Below are positions 18,330 through 26,246 of a stretch of DNA of 64,000 nt, piece by piece. The translations under genes were made by a program, and so were the position numbers. The stretch spans positions 1 to 64,000 of the forward strand of contig SVFV01000018.1 in assembly GCA_015056655.1 (NCBI GenBank), read 5' to 3'. The stretch's first letter is position 1. Each line of letters begins with the position of its first letter. The stretch comes from Butyrivibrio sp. GTDB taxonomy: Bacteria > Bacillota > Clostridia > Lachnospirales > Lachnospiraceae. The notes under the pieces are model-generated. The model was given only the letters and a program-made list of their open reading frames with translations, was not told the DNA's origin and did no database searches.

Positions 18330-19976
18330 TTACGCGATATTCCAAAACATATATACAATAAGTGAACCAACAAGACATGCTGCCATGCCAATATTGCTAA
18401 CTATCTTAACATATTTTCCAGCGCCTTCATCAGAAAGATTCTGGCAACCTACAAATCCAAGCGAAGTAAATACAAGGCAGGCTGTCATATATCTGAAGTC
18501 ACTGCTGCAGGTGTAAGGATACTTAAATACATAAAGCGAAAAGCTAAGCAGCATAAAAATATAGGTAAAGAGTAAAAATGTTGTTCTCTCCACCTTATCA
18601 ACTGCTTCCTTTGTGCTGATAACACCCTTCTCTTTTTCCTCATCAGTAGGATATGCCAGAGAAAACTTAATTGATTTTGTCTCTGTAACAAGCTTTTTAA
18701 AATATGACCAGATAAATACTATCGTTGTAATCACAGCCACAATTATAGAAGCAGTATATGCTATCTGTGCAACTGACAACAGGTAATCATTGATATCAGC
18801 AGGATACGCCTCTGCAAAAAGTCCTGTCTGGAAAAGGATTACCCATGTATTGTGAATTGCCTTCGCGCTGATCGGATAGAAGGGGAATTCTATGTGCAGA
18901 TCATATATAGACGGAATACCGATTATTGACCATACAGAATATTCTCCAGTATACATAACCGATTCATTAGGTATTATCGCCGGTGAAGGTATTCCGGGCT
19001 TTTCTCCAAAGAGTACCATATTCCTGATTATATAAGACATACCTATCGGAATAGAGATAACTCCAAACACAAGATACTGAAGTATTATGTTCTTTCTCGT
19101 AATAATATTGCCATCCTTGAAAACATCAATAAGAGCAATAAGGAATATAAGGGCAAGTGAAAAAGCGCATATCGCTGTATTAAGCTTACTTATCATTCCA
19201 AAGCCAAGTGAGAGGGCAATCAGAATAATGTTTTTAAAAGACTTCTCCCTGATCCATGCAAGAGCTCTCCATATTGTGCAAAGAAGTAAAAGCAGTGCAA
19301 GAATGTCGTTGTTAACAGATCCTCCAAGCACCATCATTCTGGGATGAAAAGCAAATAACATCATTCCGGGAATGACAAATTTCTCTTCGATATCAGATTC
19401 CTTCAGGATCATAAGCATCACTATCATGCACAGACCTGAATAGATAAGTGTTGGAATCTGAAGATTCTCAAATGCCAAAGCTTCAGGAACTCCTAAGAAT
19501 CTCTGAATAGTCATCCATATAGCTTCAATTACATGATGTAGCGGCGGATGATAATATCCAAAATACTCGTAAGGATCCATGTCCGGAAGATGGAAAAATT
19601 TATAGATATACTCGATGTATCCGATATGTCCGTTGTTTATATCCGCTGTTCCAAATCCAGTGAAGGTTCCGCCATCATTCTGAAGAGTCCAGATATCATA
19701 AAAAAGAACATATCCTGCTCTCATAAGCATCCCAAACCATACAGTCCAAAGAACGCCCCTGTCTATCGTGACCTTCTGAGTTCTTATCTCACTTATAAGG
19801 AAGAACAGACTGATAAAACCCACAAGAAACAGAATTAAAATCTGTGGCTGTCTGGGCGCTCCGCCAGCTATAGATGTGAAATAATTCCCCTGTAATATCG
19901 CTGTAATAAGGGCAATCAAAAGTATCATTATCAGTGACTTCTTCACTGTTTTGTTTTCTTTAGTAAATAGACTCAA
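18330..19976 (-). CDS. GT-C/GT39-like multi-pass membrane glycosyltransferase
   Basis: A 548-residue polytopic protein with about 11 helices and the early luminal loop DPYEYFGYYHPPLHHVIEA, a Tyr-His-Pro-Pro motif seen in lipid-linked-sugar GT-C transferases of the ArnT/PMT superfamily. Such enzymes transfer a sugar from a polyprenyl-phosphate donor outside the membrane. The start read here is TTG and overlaps the end of the lipoprotein gene by 17 bp; a GTG 10 codons later is an alternative, as no strong ribosome site decides. The neighbouring lipoprotein overlap suggests they work together. Acceptor and donor are unknown. Confidence 0.75.
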   Translation of the reverse strand: MSLFTKENKTVKKSLIMILLIALITAILQGNYFTSIAGGAPRQPQILILFLVGFISLFFLISEIRTQKVTIDRGVLWTVWFGMLMRAGYVLFYDIWTLQNDGGTFTGFGTADINNGHIGYIEYIYKFFHLPDMDPYEYFGYYHPPLHHVIEAIWMTIQRFLGVPEALAFENLQIPTLIYSGLCMIVMLMILKESDIEEKFVIPGMMLFAFHPRMMVLGGSVNNDILALLLLLCTIWRALAWIREKSFKNIILIALSLGFGMISKLNTAICAFSLALIFLIALIDVFKDGNIITRKNIILQYLVFGVISIPIGMSYIIRNMVLFGEKPGIPSPAIIPNESVMYTGEYSVWSIIGIPSIYDLHIEFPFYPISAKAIHNTWVILFQTGLFAEAYPADINDYLLSVAQIAYTASIIVAVITTIVFIWSYFKKLVTETKSIKFSLAYPTDEEKEKGVISTKEAVDKVERTTFLLFTYIFMLLSFSLYVFKYPYTCSSDFRYMTACLVFTSLGFVGCQNLSDEGAGKYVKIVSNIGMAACLVGSLIVYMFWNIA

Positions 19977-21108
19977 CTTCTTCTATATTTCCTTTCTCAT
20001 CAATCCTGTAGCTCCATATAGCATGAGCCGGAAGCCTGTGTTCCGTCAGATAGTAGGTATCGTCCACCTTGAAAATATTGTAAGGAGTTCCTCCACCCAC
20101 AAAATAAGTATCATATATTACTTCATAGTCCTTAGCCATCAGCTTATCAAGGCTATCTGTACGAAGCATAGTCGCTGCATCCTGACTGCCAGTTACATCA
20201 GTAGAAACAGTGATGTAGTAATAAGGTGCATCATAACGCATATAAGCCATTCCTGCAAGTTCATCGGGAACAGATATCTGCTCCTTGATTTCCATAGTAT
20301 ACTTATTGCACTTTATGATTCCAGATGCGGTTCCCTGCGCTGTAATACCTGATACAAAGTAAATATCATCTCCATCTATGAAAAATGATCTGATGTAGGC
20401 CCCATTGAGAACGCTGTCATCCCCGGTATTATCTGATGTTTCCGATGCATTCCCCTTAAGTGTGCTTCCACCTACACGTCTTATCTCAGTCAAATACATT
20501 TTGGAAGAATCCTTATCACGCCTGAAAATATACATCTCACCAGTAGTTGAGCTCCATACATAAAAAGCCTTATCATCCTCATCATATACGACATAATGCG
20601 GTCTTTGGCCTATTTCATTAAAAAGCTGAGTACATTTGTATGAATCCTCATCCTTTTCAAATACCAGAACCCTGTTATTCTCTGTATCATCCAACAGGTA
20701 AACCGTGCCGTCACTTGCCATTGTATGTGGAAGATTCACATTCTTTGTTAGCACCTTCCACTCATAAAGCGGCGTCTCCAGATTGTCATTATAAATTATC
20801 TGATTGTGATAACAGTCAACTATGAACCAGTCATCCCCAAGCTTATCTATGTATGTCGGAACGCTAAGTGTTGACTCTGCGTTAGATAATCCACCTTCGC
20901 TCTCCTGTCCAAATACCGGATCAGTGGATGAATCCTCTGCTTCCCTTATAAATCCATCAGCTAATGACCACTCTTTTTTTACGATTTCCGCTTCTGCTGG
21001 AGGAGTTTCATTTTTCTCCTCTTTATTATTCCCACAACCGATGCCACATCCCATGGCTAACGCCAGTCCAAGAATTATGGCCTTTCTTTTTAAATCATTT
21101 ATGTTCAC
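19960..21108 (-). CDS. Lipoprotein, probable beta-propeller
   Basis: A 382-residue exported protein. The signal peptide ends in a lipobox region (MGCGIGC, Cys about 21-25). The body has repeated short strand motifs such as DGTVYLLDDTENNRVLVFEK, DKAFYVWSSTTGEMYIF and DDIYFVSGIT, which suggest NHL/propeller blades, but no enzyme motif. The start codon is GTG with a GGGAG site about 12 nt upstream. It overlaps the GT-C gene downstream, so the pair probably shares a surface-polysaccharide role. I do not recognise a named family. Confidence 0.7.
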   Translation of the reverse strand: MNINDLKRKAIILGLALAMGCGIGCGNNKEEKNETPPAEAEIVKKEWSLADGFIREAEDSSTDPVFGQESEGGLSNAESTLSVPTYIDKLGDDWFIVDCYHNQIIYNDNLETPLYEWKVLTKNVNLPHTMASDGTVYLLDDTENNRVLVFEKDEDSYKCTQLFNEIGQRPHYVVYDEDDKAFYVWSSTTGEMYIFRRDKDSSKMYLTEIRRVGGSTLKGNASETSDNTGDDSVLNGAYIRSFFIDGDDIYFVSGITAQGTASGIIKCNKYTMEIKEQISVPDELAGMAYMRYDAPYYYITVSTDVTGSQDAATMLRTDSLDKLMAKDYEVIYDTYFVGGGTPYNIFKVDDTYYLTEHRLPAHAIWSYRIDEKGNIEEVESIY

Positions 21109-21400
21109 AAAAACATTTTTCTCCCTGTATATTTTTCAATAATCTCATAATAAGAAGCTTACATCATATTGAAAGCAACTATAAATATATTCTATTTTGG
21201 CATTTTTATAAGCATTTTTCACTTAGAAAAAAGGGTATTGAACATATAAATGAATAAATCTCCCATCATTTTATATGTTATCCCCCTTAAAAAACAGCTA
21301 CATTTACCTAAAATTCTAATCAAATTGACTGCATTTATACGTTTATTCCCTTTTTTACTATTCGTAAAGTGAATATTTAAATCTTTTTACTATAACAAAA

Positions 21401-21479
21401 AGCCTTTGCGGCTATGTGTGTTGCTCTCCGCTGCTTTGAAAAACGTCAGCAGAAGCAATACACACAGACGCAAAGGCTA
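21401..21479 (-). terminator. Long interrupted hairpin terminator of the GT2 gene
   Basis: Outer arms AGCCTTTGCG/CGCAAAGGCT continue inward as GTGTGTTGCT/AGCAATACAC and CTGCT/AGCAG, giving a stem of about 30 bp in a 79-nt element. On the minus strand it ends in TTTTTG, so it can terminate the GT2 transcript. It is much longer than the other terminators here. The rest of the 383-bp gap 21109-21492 is AT-rich and shows nothing else I can support beyond the likely promoter zone of the lipoprotein gene. Confidence 0.65.
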
Positions 21480-21492
21480 CTTCATACTAGGT

Positions 21493-22521
21493 TTATTCGT
21501 TTGAGGGCATCTCCCACTTGTTGGCGTCGGCCTCGTAGTCGGCAGCCTGCTCAAGGTTACCGAGCTCCCTATAACACTCTGAAATCTTACGCATAGCCAG
21601 ATCTCCGCCCCTATGAGCGTCAAGTATTGGTGAAGTCTCATAAGCCGCATTAAAATACCAAACTATCGCCTCATCAAGATCCCCCATATTCCTATAATAA
21701 TTTCCAAGCTCATAGCACATCTCACTTGAAGGAATTGTAGTAAGATCCTTTAGTGAATACTTCAAAAGCTCCTCAGCGCTCTTATCAAGAACAGCTATAT
21801 GAGCAAGTACACAAGCAGCTTCCTTTATCTGATCCAAGTCTCTGCCATTATCCATAATGGAATCAGTAAAGAACTCCTTAGCAAGCATAAAGTCCTCATC
21901 AGTTCCCACCATGAACAACTCTTTTGCATACATACGATGAAGACGCTTCGAAATATATGCACCTTCTCTCACAGCCCTTCTAAATGCCGCAAGATCACGC
22001 TCACCATGATCCTCAGTAGGGTTATGCTGAATCTCAACCTCACTGTTACATACAGTAGGCTCCAGCTTTACCATCTCATGAATCGGATCCTGCCAGATAA
22101 AATTTCTAACCCTTCTAAAAAGCTTCGGGCGCAGTTCGCGATCATAGTTATATATAGTATTGTGACTCAGCTGATTACAGTAATACATCTGAACCACATC
22201 TATATCCAGCTCATCTATATCCTCTTTAAGCTTCTTAAAGCGCTCCTGGTTTTCTTCATCTATTATCTCATCAGCATCTGCCGCATAAATGAAATCACAG
22301 GTTGCCTGCTCAAAGGAATAATTTCTTGCATCAGAAAAACTTCCCGTCCACTCAAAGTCAAAAATCTTTGCTCCATAGGACTTTGCAATTTCTTTCGTCT
22401 TGTCCGTAGAACCTGTGTCAACAATGATCATCTCATCCACAAGATCCTTTACACAATCCAGACAAGCGCCCAGCTTATCCTCTTCATTCTTAACTATCAT
22501 GCAAAGACTAACTGTAATCAT
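21493..22521 (-). CDS. GT2-family glycosyltransferase with C-terminal TPR-like repeats
   Basis: Cytoplasmic glycosyltransferase, 342 residues from the chosen start. The GT-A domain opens with ITVSLCMIVKNEE and carries IIVDTGSTDKT and the metal/nucleotide DAD motif in YAADADEII. The C-terminal 120 residues are helical and TPR-like (LGNYYRNMGDLDEAIVWYFNAA, partly shown). The frame extends to 22563, but the ATG at 22521 preceded by GAGGGG at 7 nt matches the family start. Its promoter is probably the TTGACA element at 22701-22729. The acceptor is unknown. Confidence 0.85.
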   Translation of the reverse strand: MITVSLCMIVKNEEDKLGACLDCVKDLVDEMIIVDTGSTDKTKEIAKSYGAKIFDFEWTGSFSDARNYSFEQATCDFIYAADADEIIDEENQERFKKLKEDIDELDIDVVQMYYCNQLSHNTIYNYDRELRPKLFRRVRNFIWQDPIHEMVKLEPTVCNSEVEIQHNPTEDHGERDLAAFRRAVREGAYISKRLHRMYAKELFMVGTDEDFMLAKEFFTDSIMDNGRDLDQIKEAACVLAHIAVLDKSAEELLKYSLKDLTTIPSSEMCYELGNYYRNMGDLDEAIVWYFNAAYETSPILDAHRGGDLAMRKISECYRELGNLEQAADYEADANKWEMPSNE

Positions 22522-22671
22522 AGCTATACCCCTCAAAAATACGGAGACAACTCTCCAAAACAATCGCTACCAAACTACACATTCTTGGAACATATTCTCA
22601 CAATCTACAACCTATGCAGATTTCTGTAATTCAGTTCAAGAATTTACACCTATATCTATCACACAATAATC

Positions 22672-22687
22672 TGTCGAAATTCCGACA
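22672..22687. promoter_or_regulatory. Palindrome in the leader of the GT2 gene
   Basis: TGTCGAAATTCCGACA has 5-bp arms TGTCG/CGACA and lies about 7-22 nt past the predicted transcription start of the GT2 gene, in the 259-bp gap to proS. It could be an operator or a small leader hairpin; the sequence does not decide. Confidence 0.3.
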
Positions 22688-22700
22688 ATAACTCACTTAT

Positions 22701-22729
22701 ATCTTACTAACAAAGCCACCTTCTGTCAA
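22701..22729 (-). promoter_or_regulatory. Sigma-A-like promoter of the GT2 gene
   Basis: On the minus strand a perfect TTGACA (22729-22724), a 17-nt spacer and TAAGAT (22706-22701). It would give a leader of about 170 nt before the GT2 start at 22521. Confidence 0.5.
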
Positions 22730-22779
22730 TTTAGCAATCTCTCAGTGAAGTGTTTCCTGTCAGAGCTATACAATATGTG

Positions 22780-24543
22780 TCAACCATGCTGTAGATCAGA
22801 GTGACTACCATTATGAACTTTAGAATTAATCTGTTCATACAAAGAATCCATCAGCTTTTTGGTCTCCGCGATGATGTCTTCTTTTCTGACTCTTAGCTGA
22901 ACACTCTTATCTCTGGTGCAAAGCTCAATCTCACCATTTGCAAGAGCCTTAGGGCCAACTATAACACGTACCGGAACACCAAGGAGGTCAGCGTCTGCAA
23001 ACATGACGCCTGCTCTGACATCTCTGTCATCATAGAGAACCTCTATGCCTAAGTTTGTAAGCTCTTCGTAAATCCTGTCAGCGGCTTCTCTGCAGGCATC
23101 ATCATCTCGTCTCATGCAGCAAACGTGAACCTTCCATGGAGCAACGGTGATGGGCCAGATAGGTCCCTTATCGTCGTGATGAGCCTCCATGATACTTGCA
23201 GCAAGGCGGCCAACACCGATACCATAGCAACCCATAATAGGAGTCTTTGATGTACCATCCTCATCTGTATAGGTCATTCCCATGCTCTTGGAATATTTTG
23301 TACCGAGCTGGAAAATATTGCCGACCTCAATTCCACGGCTGATTTTTATAGTCTTCTTGCCACAGCAGGGGCAGATATCGCCATCACGAATCTTGCTGAC
23401 ATCGACATACTCTACATCTCCGATGTCTCTCTTTATATTAAGACCTGTGTAGTGATAGTCTGTCTCGTTACCTCCACAGCAAAGATTCTCTATGCCCTCA
23501 AGTGTTTTATCGTAAACAATTCTGCACTTAGCATTTTGCTCATAAGGTCCGCAGTAACCCGCTACAAGTCCGCAGTCCTCTGTAATCTCAGCGGGATGAA
23601 CTTCTTCATGGAGGTAGTTAACAAGCTTTGTTTCATTTACCTCATAGTCACCGCGAATAAATACAACAACATACTCATCTGTAGCATTTATCTGATAAAC
23701 AACAGCTTTACATGACTCTTCCACTTTGCTGTTCAGGAAGTCGCATACCTCTTCAATTGTCTTACAGCCCGGAGTGTGGACTTTTTTCAATTCACCTGAA
23801 GGTGTGCAGCCTGAGTTGTCCACGGTAGTGTCAGCAGCTTCCATATTTGCACTGTAGCCGCAGTCGTCGCACAGAACTATTGAATCCTCTCCCGCATCTG
23901 TGAGAAGCATGTACTCGTGAGATACGCTTCCGCCTATCATTCCGGAATCTGACTTAACCGAGATAACATCGGGGATACCTGCTCTCTCAAATATCCTGTC
24001 ATAAGCTTTTGCCATTCTGTCATAGTATTTCTCAAGGTCCTCCTGAGATGTATGGAAAGAATAGGCATCCTTCATCGTGAACTCTCTTACTCTTATAAGG
24101 CCTGCTCTTGGACGTGCTTCGTCACGGTATTTGGTCTGGATCTGATAAAAAGCGAAGGGGTAGTTTGCATAGGTGCTGCCGTACTCCCTTGCAAGATGGA
24201 CAGCCGCCTCCTCATGTGTCATGCCAAGAACCATTGGTGTGTCGTTTCTATCCTTAAATCTTAACAGTTCTTCTCCTACGCTCTCGTAACGGCCTGACTC
24301 CTCCCAAAGTGATCCAGGAAGAACCACAGGAAACATAACCTCCTGACAATCAGTAGCATCCATTTCCTCTCTCAGAATCTTTTCGATGTTCTGAGTTACC
24401 TTTTTCATTGGATTGTAAAGTGAAAAAATACCATTTGATACACGCTTTACATAGCCGCCACGAAGACTGAAGGTGTGACTGTCTATGACACAGTAAGCGG
24501 GTTTTTCCTTGAATCTTACTCCAACTAATTTGCTAAGTTTCAT
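22780..24543 (-). CDS. proS: Prolyl-tRNA synthetase
   Basis: Charges tRNA-Pro. The 587-residue protein is the bacterial type: class II motif 1 (MDATDCQEVMFPVVLPGSLW, partly shown), motif 2 around FYQIQTKYRDEARPRAG, the editing insertion domain (about 220-390), motif 3 GCYGIGVGRL, and an anticodon-binding C-terminus with VLYDDRDVRAGVMFADADLLGVP. The ATG has an AAAGGAG site. Expression is almost certainly controlled by the T-box leader just upstream. The gene ends in a gap with no clear terminator. Confidence 0.97.
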   Translation of the reverse strand: MKLSKLVGVRFKEKPAYCVIDSHTFSLRGGYVKRVSNGIFSLYNPMKKVTQNIEKILREEMDATDCQEVMFPVVLPGSLWEESGRYESVGEELLRFKDRNDTPMVLGMTHEEAAVHLAREYGSTYANYPFAFYQIQTKYRDEARPRAGLIRVREFTMKDAYSFHTSQEDLEKYYDRMAKAYDRIFERAGIPDVISVKSDSGMIGGSVSHEYMLLTDAGEDSIVLCDDCGYSANMEAADTTVDNSGCTPSGELKKVHTPGCKTIEEVCDFLNSKVEESCKAVVYQINATDEYVVVFIRGDYEVNETKLVNYLHEEVHPAEITEDCGLVAGYCGPYEQNAKCRIVYDKTLEGIENLCCGGNETDYHYTGLNIKRDIGDVEYVDVSKIRDGDICPCCGKKTIKISRGIEVGNIFQLGTKYSKSMGMTYTDEDGTSKTPIMGCYGIGVGRLAASIMEAHHDDKGPIWPITVAPWKVHVCCMRRDDDACREAADRIYEELTNLGIEVLYDDRDVRAGVMFADADLLGVPVRVIVGPKALANGEIELCTRDKSVQLRVRKEDIIAETKKLMDSLYEQINSKVHNGSHSDLQHG

Positions 24544-24630
24544 AAATCTTAACTCCTTTCAAAAAACAAATAATGAGGTTATGTATGCTAAGGGCGTCAG
24601 ATCTCTTCTTGAGCTTTTTACCACATAACT

Positions 24631-24905
24631 AAAAACGTCCTAAGCATACTCTTTTGTATACTTAGGACGAATAAAATTATCCGCGTTACCACCTAAATTC
24701 AGGCCAAAAAGCCTGCACCTCACTGCGAGCTGACACTCACATGCCTATGATTACGGTGACCTCCGTCAGAAGTTTCTGAAAAAATCAGCTTTCCCTTCTG
24801 CTGCTCCCAGACGGGTTCAATATCTGAAAACCAGAGCCTTCCACCAGCCGGCTCCTCTCTGGAGGTCTCATGATACCTACTATTTCTGTTCTTCGCATTT
24901 GTATG
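24631..24905 (-). promoter_or_regulatory. T-box riboswitch leader of proS
   Basis: The minus strand carries the T-box core GGTGGTAACGCGG (24693-24681). Downstream is a strong terminator hairpin CGTCCTAAG...CTTAGGACG (24669-24636) with a TTTTT tail. Upstream is a stem I region with AGTA and GGTGGAAGG elements. A GAACCCG segment at 24818-24812 is the likely specifier loop, offering CCC or CCG, both proline codons. Uncharged tRNA-Pro should stabilise the antiterminator. This element fills most of the 455-bp gap between proS and prfB; its 5' boundary is approximate. Confidence 0.9.
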
Positions 24906-24962
24906 TTATTTTAAGCATTTTTTTAAAAAAATCAAGCAGAATTTCAGAGCTCTCTATACACA

Positions 24963-24983
24963 AAAGCACACAGTGTGCCCTTT
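24963..24983 (-). terminator. Probable terminator of prfB
   Basis: On the minus strand AAAGGGCACA-CTG-TGTGCTTTT forms about 9 pairs including two G.T, followed by TTTTG. It lies 16 bp after the prfB stop. Confidence 0.5.
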
Positions 24984-24998
24984 ATAGTTGTTACCAAA

Positions 24999-26141
24999 TT
25001 ACTCTTCTTCGGTGTCTCCAACCGGCTTGCCGCCTGTGGCGAGCCACTTAAGGTAGGCATTGATGAAGGGATCAAGGTCGCCATCAAGGACGCCGTCTGC
25101 GTTGGAGGCCTTGAAGCCTGTACGTGTATCATTAACCATTGTGTACGGCTGAAGGACGTAGGAACGAATCTGGCTTCCCCACGCGTTATCCATAACCTCA
25201 CCTCTGATGCCTGCAAGCTTTGCTGCCTGCTCTTCCTGCTTCATAATGAACAGTTTTGCCTTCAACATCTGCATAGCCTTGTCCTTATTCTGGAACTGAG
25301 AACGCTCATTCTGACAAGCAACTACAACACCTGTAGGAATATGTGTGATACGAACAGCAGATGATGTCTTATTGATGTGCTGTCCACCGGCACCACTTGA
25401 ACGGTATGTATCAATTCTGAGGTCATCAGGATTGATATCGATATCTATATCTTCCTCAATATCAGGCATGATATCACAGGAAACGAATGAAGTCTGTCTC
25501 TTAGCCTGTGCATTGAAAGGACTGATACGAACAAGTCTGTGAACACCATGCTCTGACTTAAGAAGTCCATAAGCATTAGTTCCTGAAATCTGGAATGTAA
25601 CTGACTTAATTCCAGCTTCATCACCATCAAGGTAATCAAGAACCTCTGTTGAAAATCCCTTTCTCTCTGCCCATCTGGTGTACATTCTGTAAAGCATAGA
25701 TGCCCAGTCACAAGCCTCTGTTCCACCTGCACCTGCATTAAGTCTGAGGATTACATCACATTTATCATAAGGTCCGTTCAAAAGATTACTGATACGGATT
25801 TTCTCAAGAGTATCTTCAAACTGATCAAGCTCAGATCTGATCTCTGCTGCCATATCGTCATCATCAACGCCCTCTTCATTCTGAAGGTCGATGAGATCGA
25901 TCATATCATCATACTGTTTGTGAAGACCTTCTACCTCTGCGACAAGATCCTGCATGTTCTTAAGGCTTCTTGTCTTTTTGTTTGCCTTCTCAGCATCATC
26001 CCAGAAAGTGGGCTCTTCCATTTCACGAGAAAGCTCTTCTATCATTTTCTTCTTTGAATCAAGGTCCAAAGAAGCTGTTATCTCATCAAGTGTACCTCTA
26101 AGATTAGAGAGCTCAACCTTCATCTGATCAAGTATTACCAT
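24999..26141 (-). CDS. prfB: Peptide chain release factor 2
   Basis: Terminates translation at UGA and UAA. Class I factor features include the peptidyl hydrolysis motif GAGGQHINKT, the stop-codon recognition tripeptide in RISPFNAQAKRQTSF, and the C-terminal NKDKAMQMLKAKL helix. The frame runs uninterrupted from the N-terminus to the stop, so the programmed +1 frameshift common in prfB is absent: the shift-site region reads TCTTTGGAC instead of CTTTGAC. The frame can be opened by TTG at 26156, but GGAAGG lies 7 nt before the ATG at 26141, giving 380 residues. It lies downstream of secA, separated by a 105-bp gap with a small hairpin. Confidence 0.95.
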   Translation of the reverse strand: MVILDQMKVELSNLRGTLDEITASLDLDSKKKMIEELSREMEEPTFWDDAEKANKKTRSLKNMQDLVAEVEGLHKQYDDMIDLIDLQNEEGVDDDDMAAEIRSELDQFEDTLEKIRISNLLNGPYDKCDVILRLNAGAGGTEACDWASMLYRMYTRWAERKGFSTEVLDYLDGDEAGIKSVTFQISGTNAYGLLKSEHGVHRLVRISPFNAQAKRQTSFVSCDIMPDIEEDIDIDINPDDLRIDTYRSSGAGGQHINKTSSAVRITHIPTGVVVACQNERSQFQNKDKAMQMLKAKLFIMKQEEQAAKLAGIRGEVMDNAWGSQIRSYVLQPYTMVNDTRTGFKASNADGVLDGDLDPFINAYLKWLATGGKPVGDTEEE

Positions 26142-26166
26142 ATCTATTCCTTCCAATTCTCATGGG

Positions 26167-26193
26167 AAATGCAGAGCTCATCACTCTGCATTT
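26167..26193. other. Stem-loop between secA and prfB
   Basis: A perfect 10-bp stem AAATGCAGAG/CTCTGCATTT with a 7-nt loop. On the minus strand the tail is only TTTCCC, so it is a weak terminator at best and may be an attenuator or RNA-stability element between the two genes. Confidence 0.5.
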
Positions 26194-26246
26194 CATTTTA
26201 AAGTCATCAGTAAAGCAACTTATATTACCAATTATATTAAATTTGG

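Noticed and set aside
21799-22629. A 276-codon plus-strand frame opposite the GT2 gene
   Set aside because: It lies antisense to a clearly recognisable glycosyltransferase and its translation is Ile/Leu/Cys-rich without motifs or a ribosome site.
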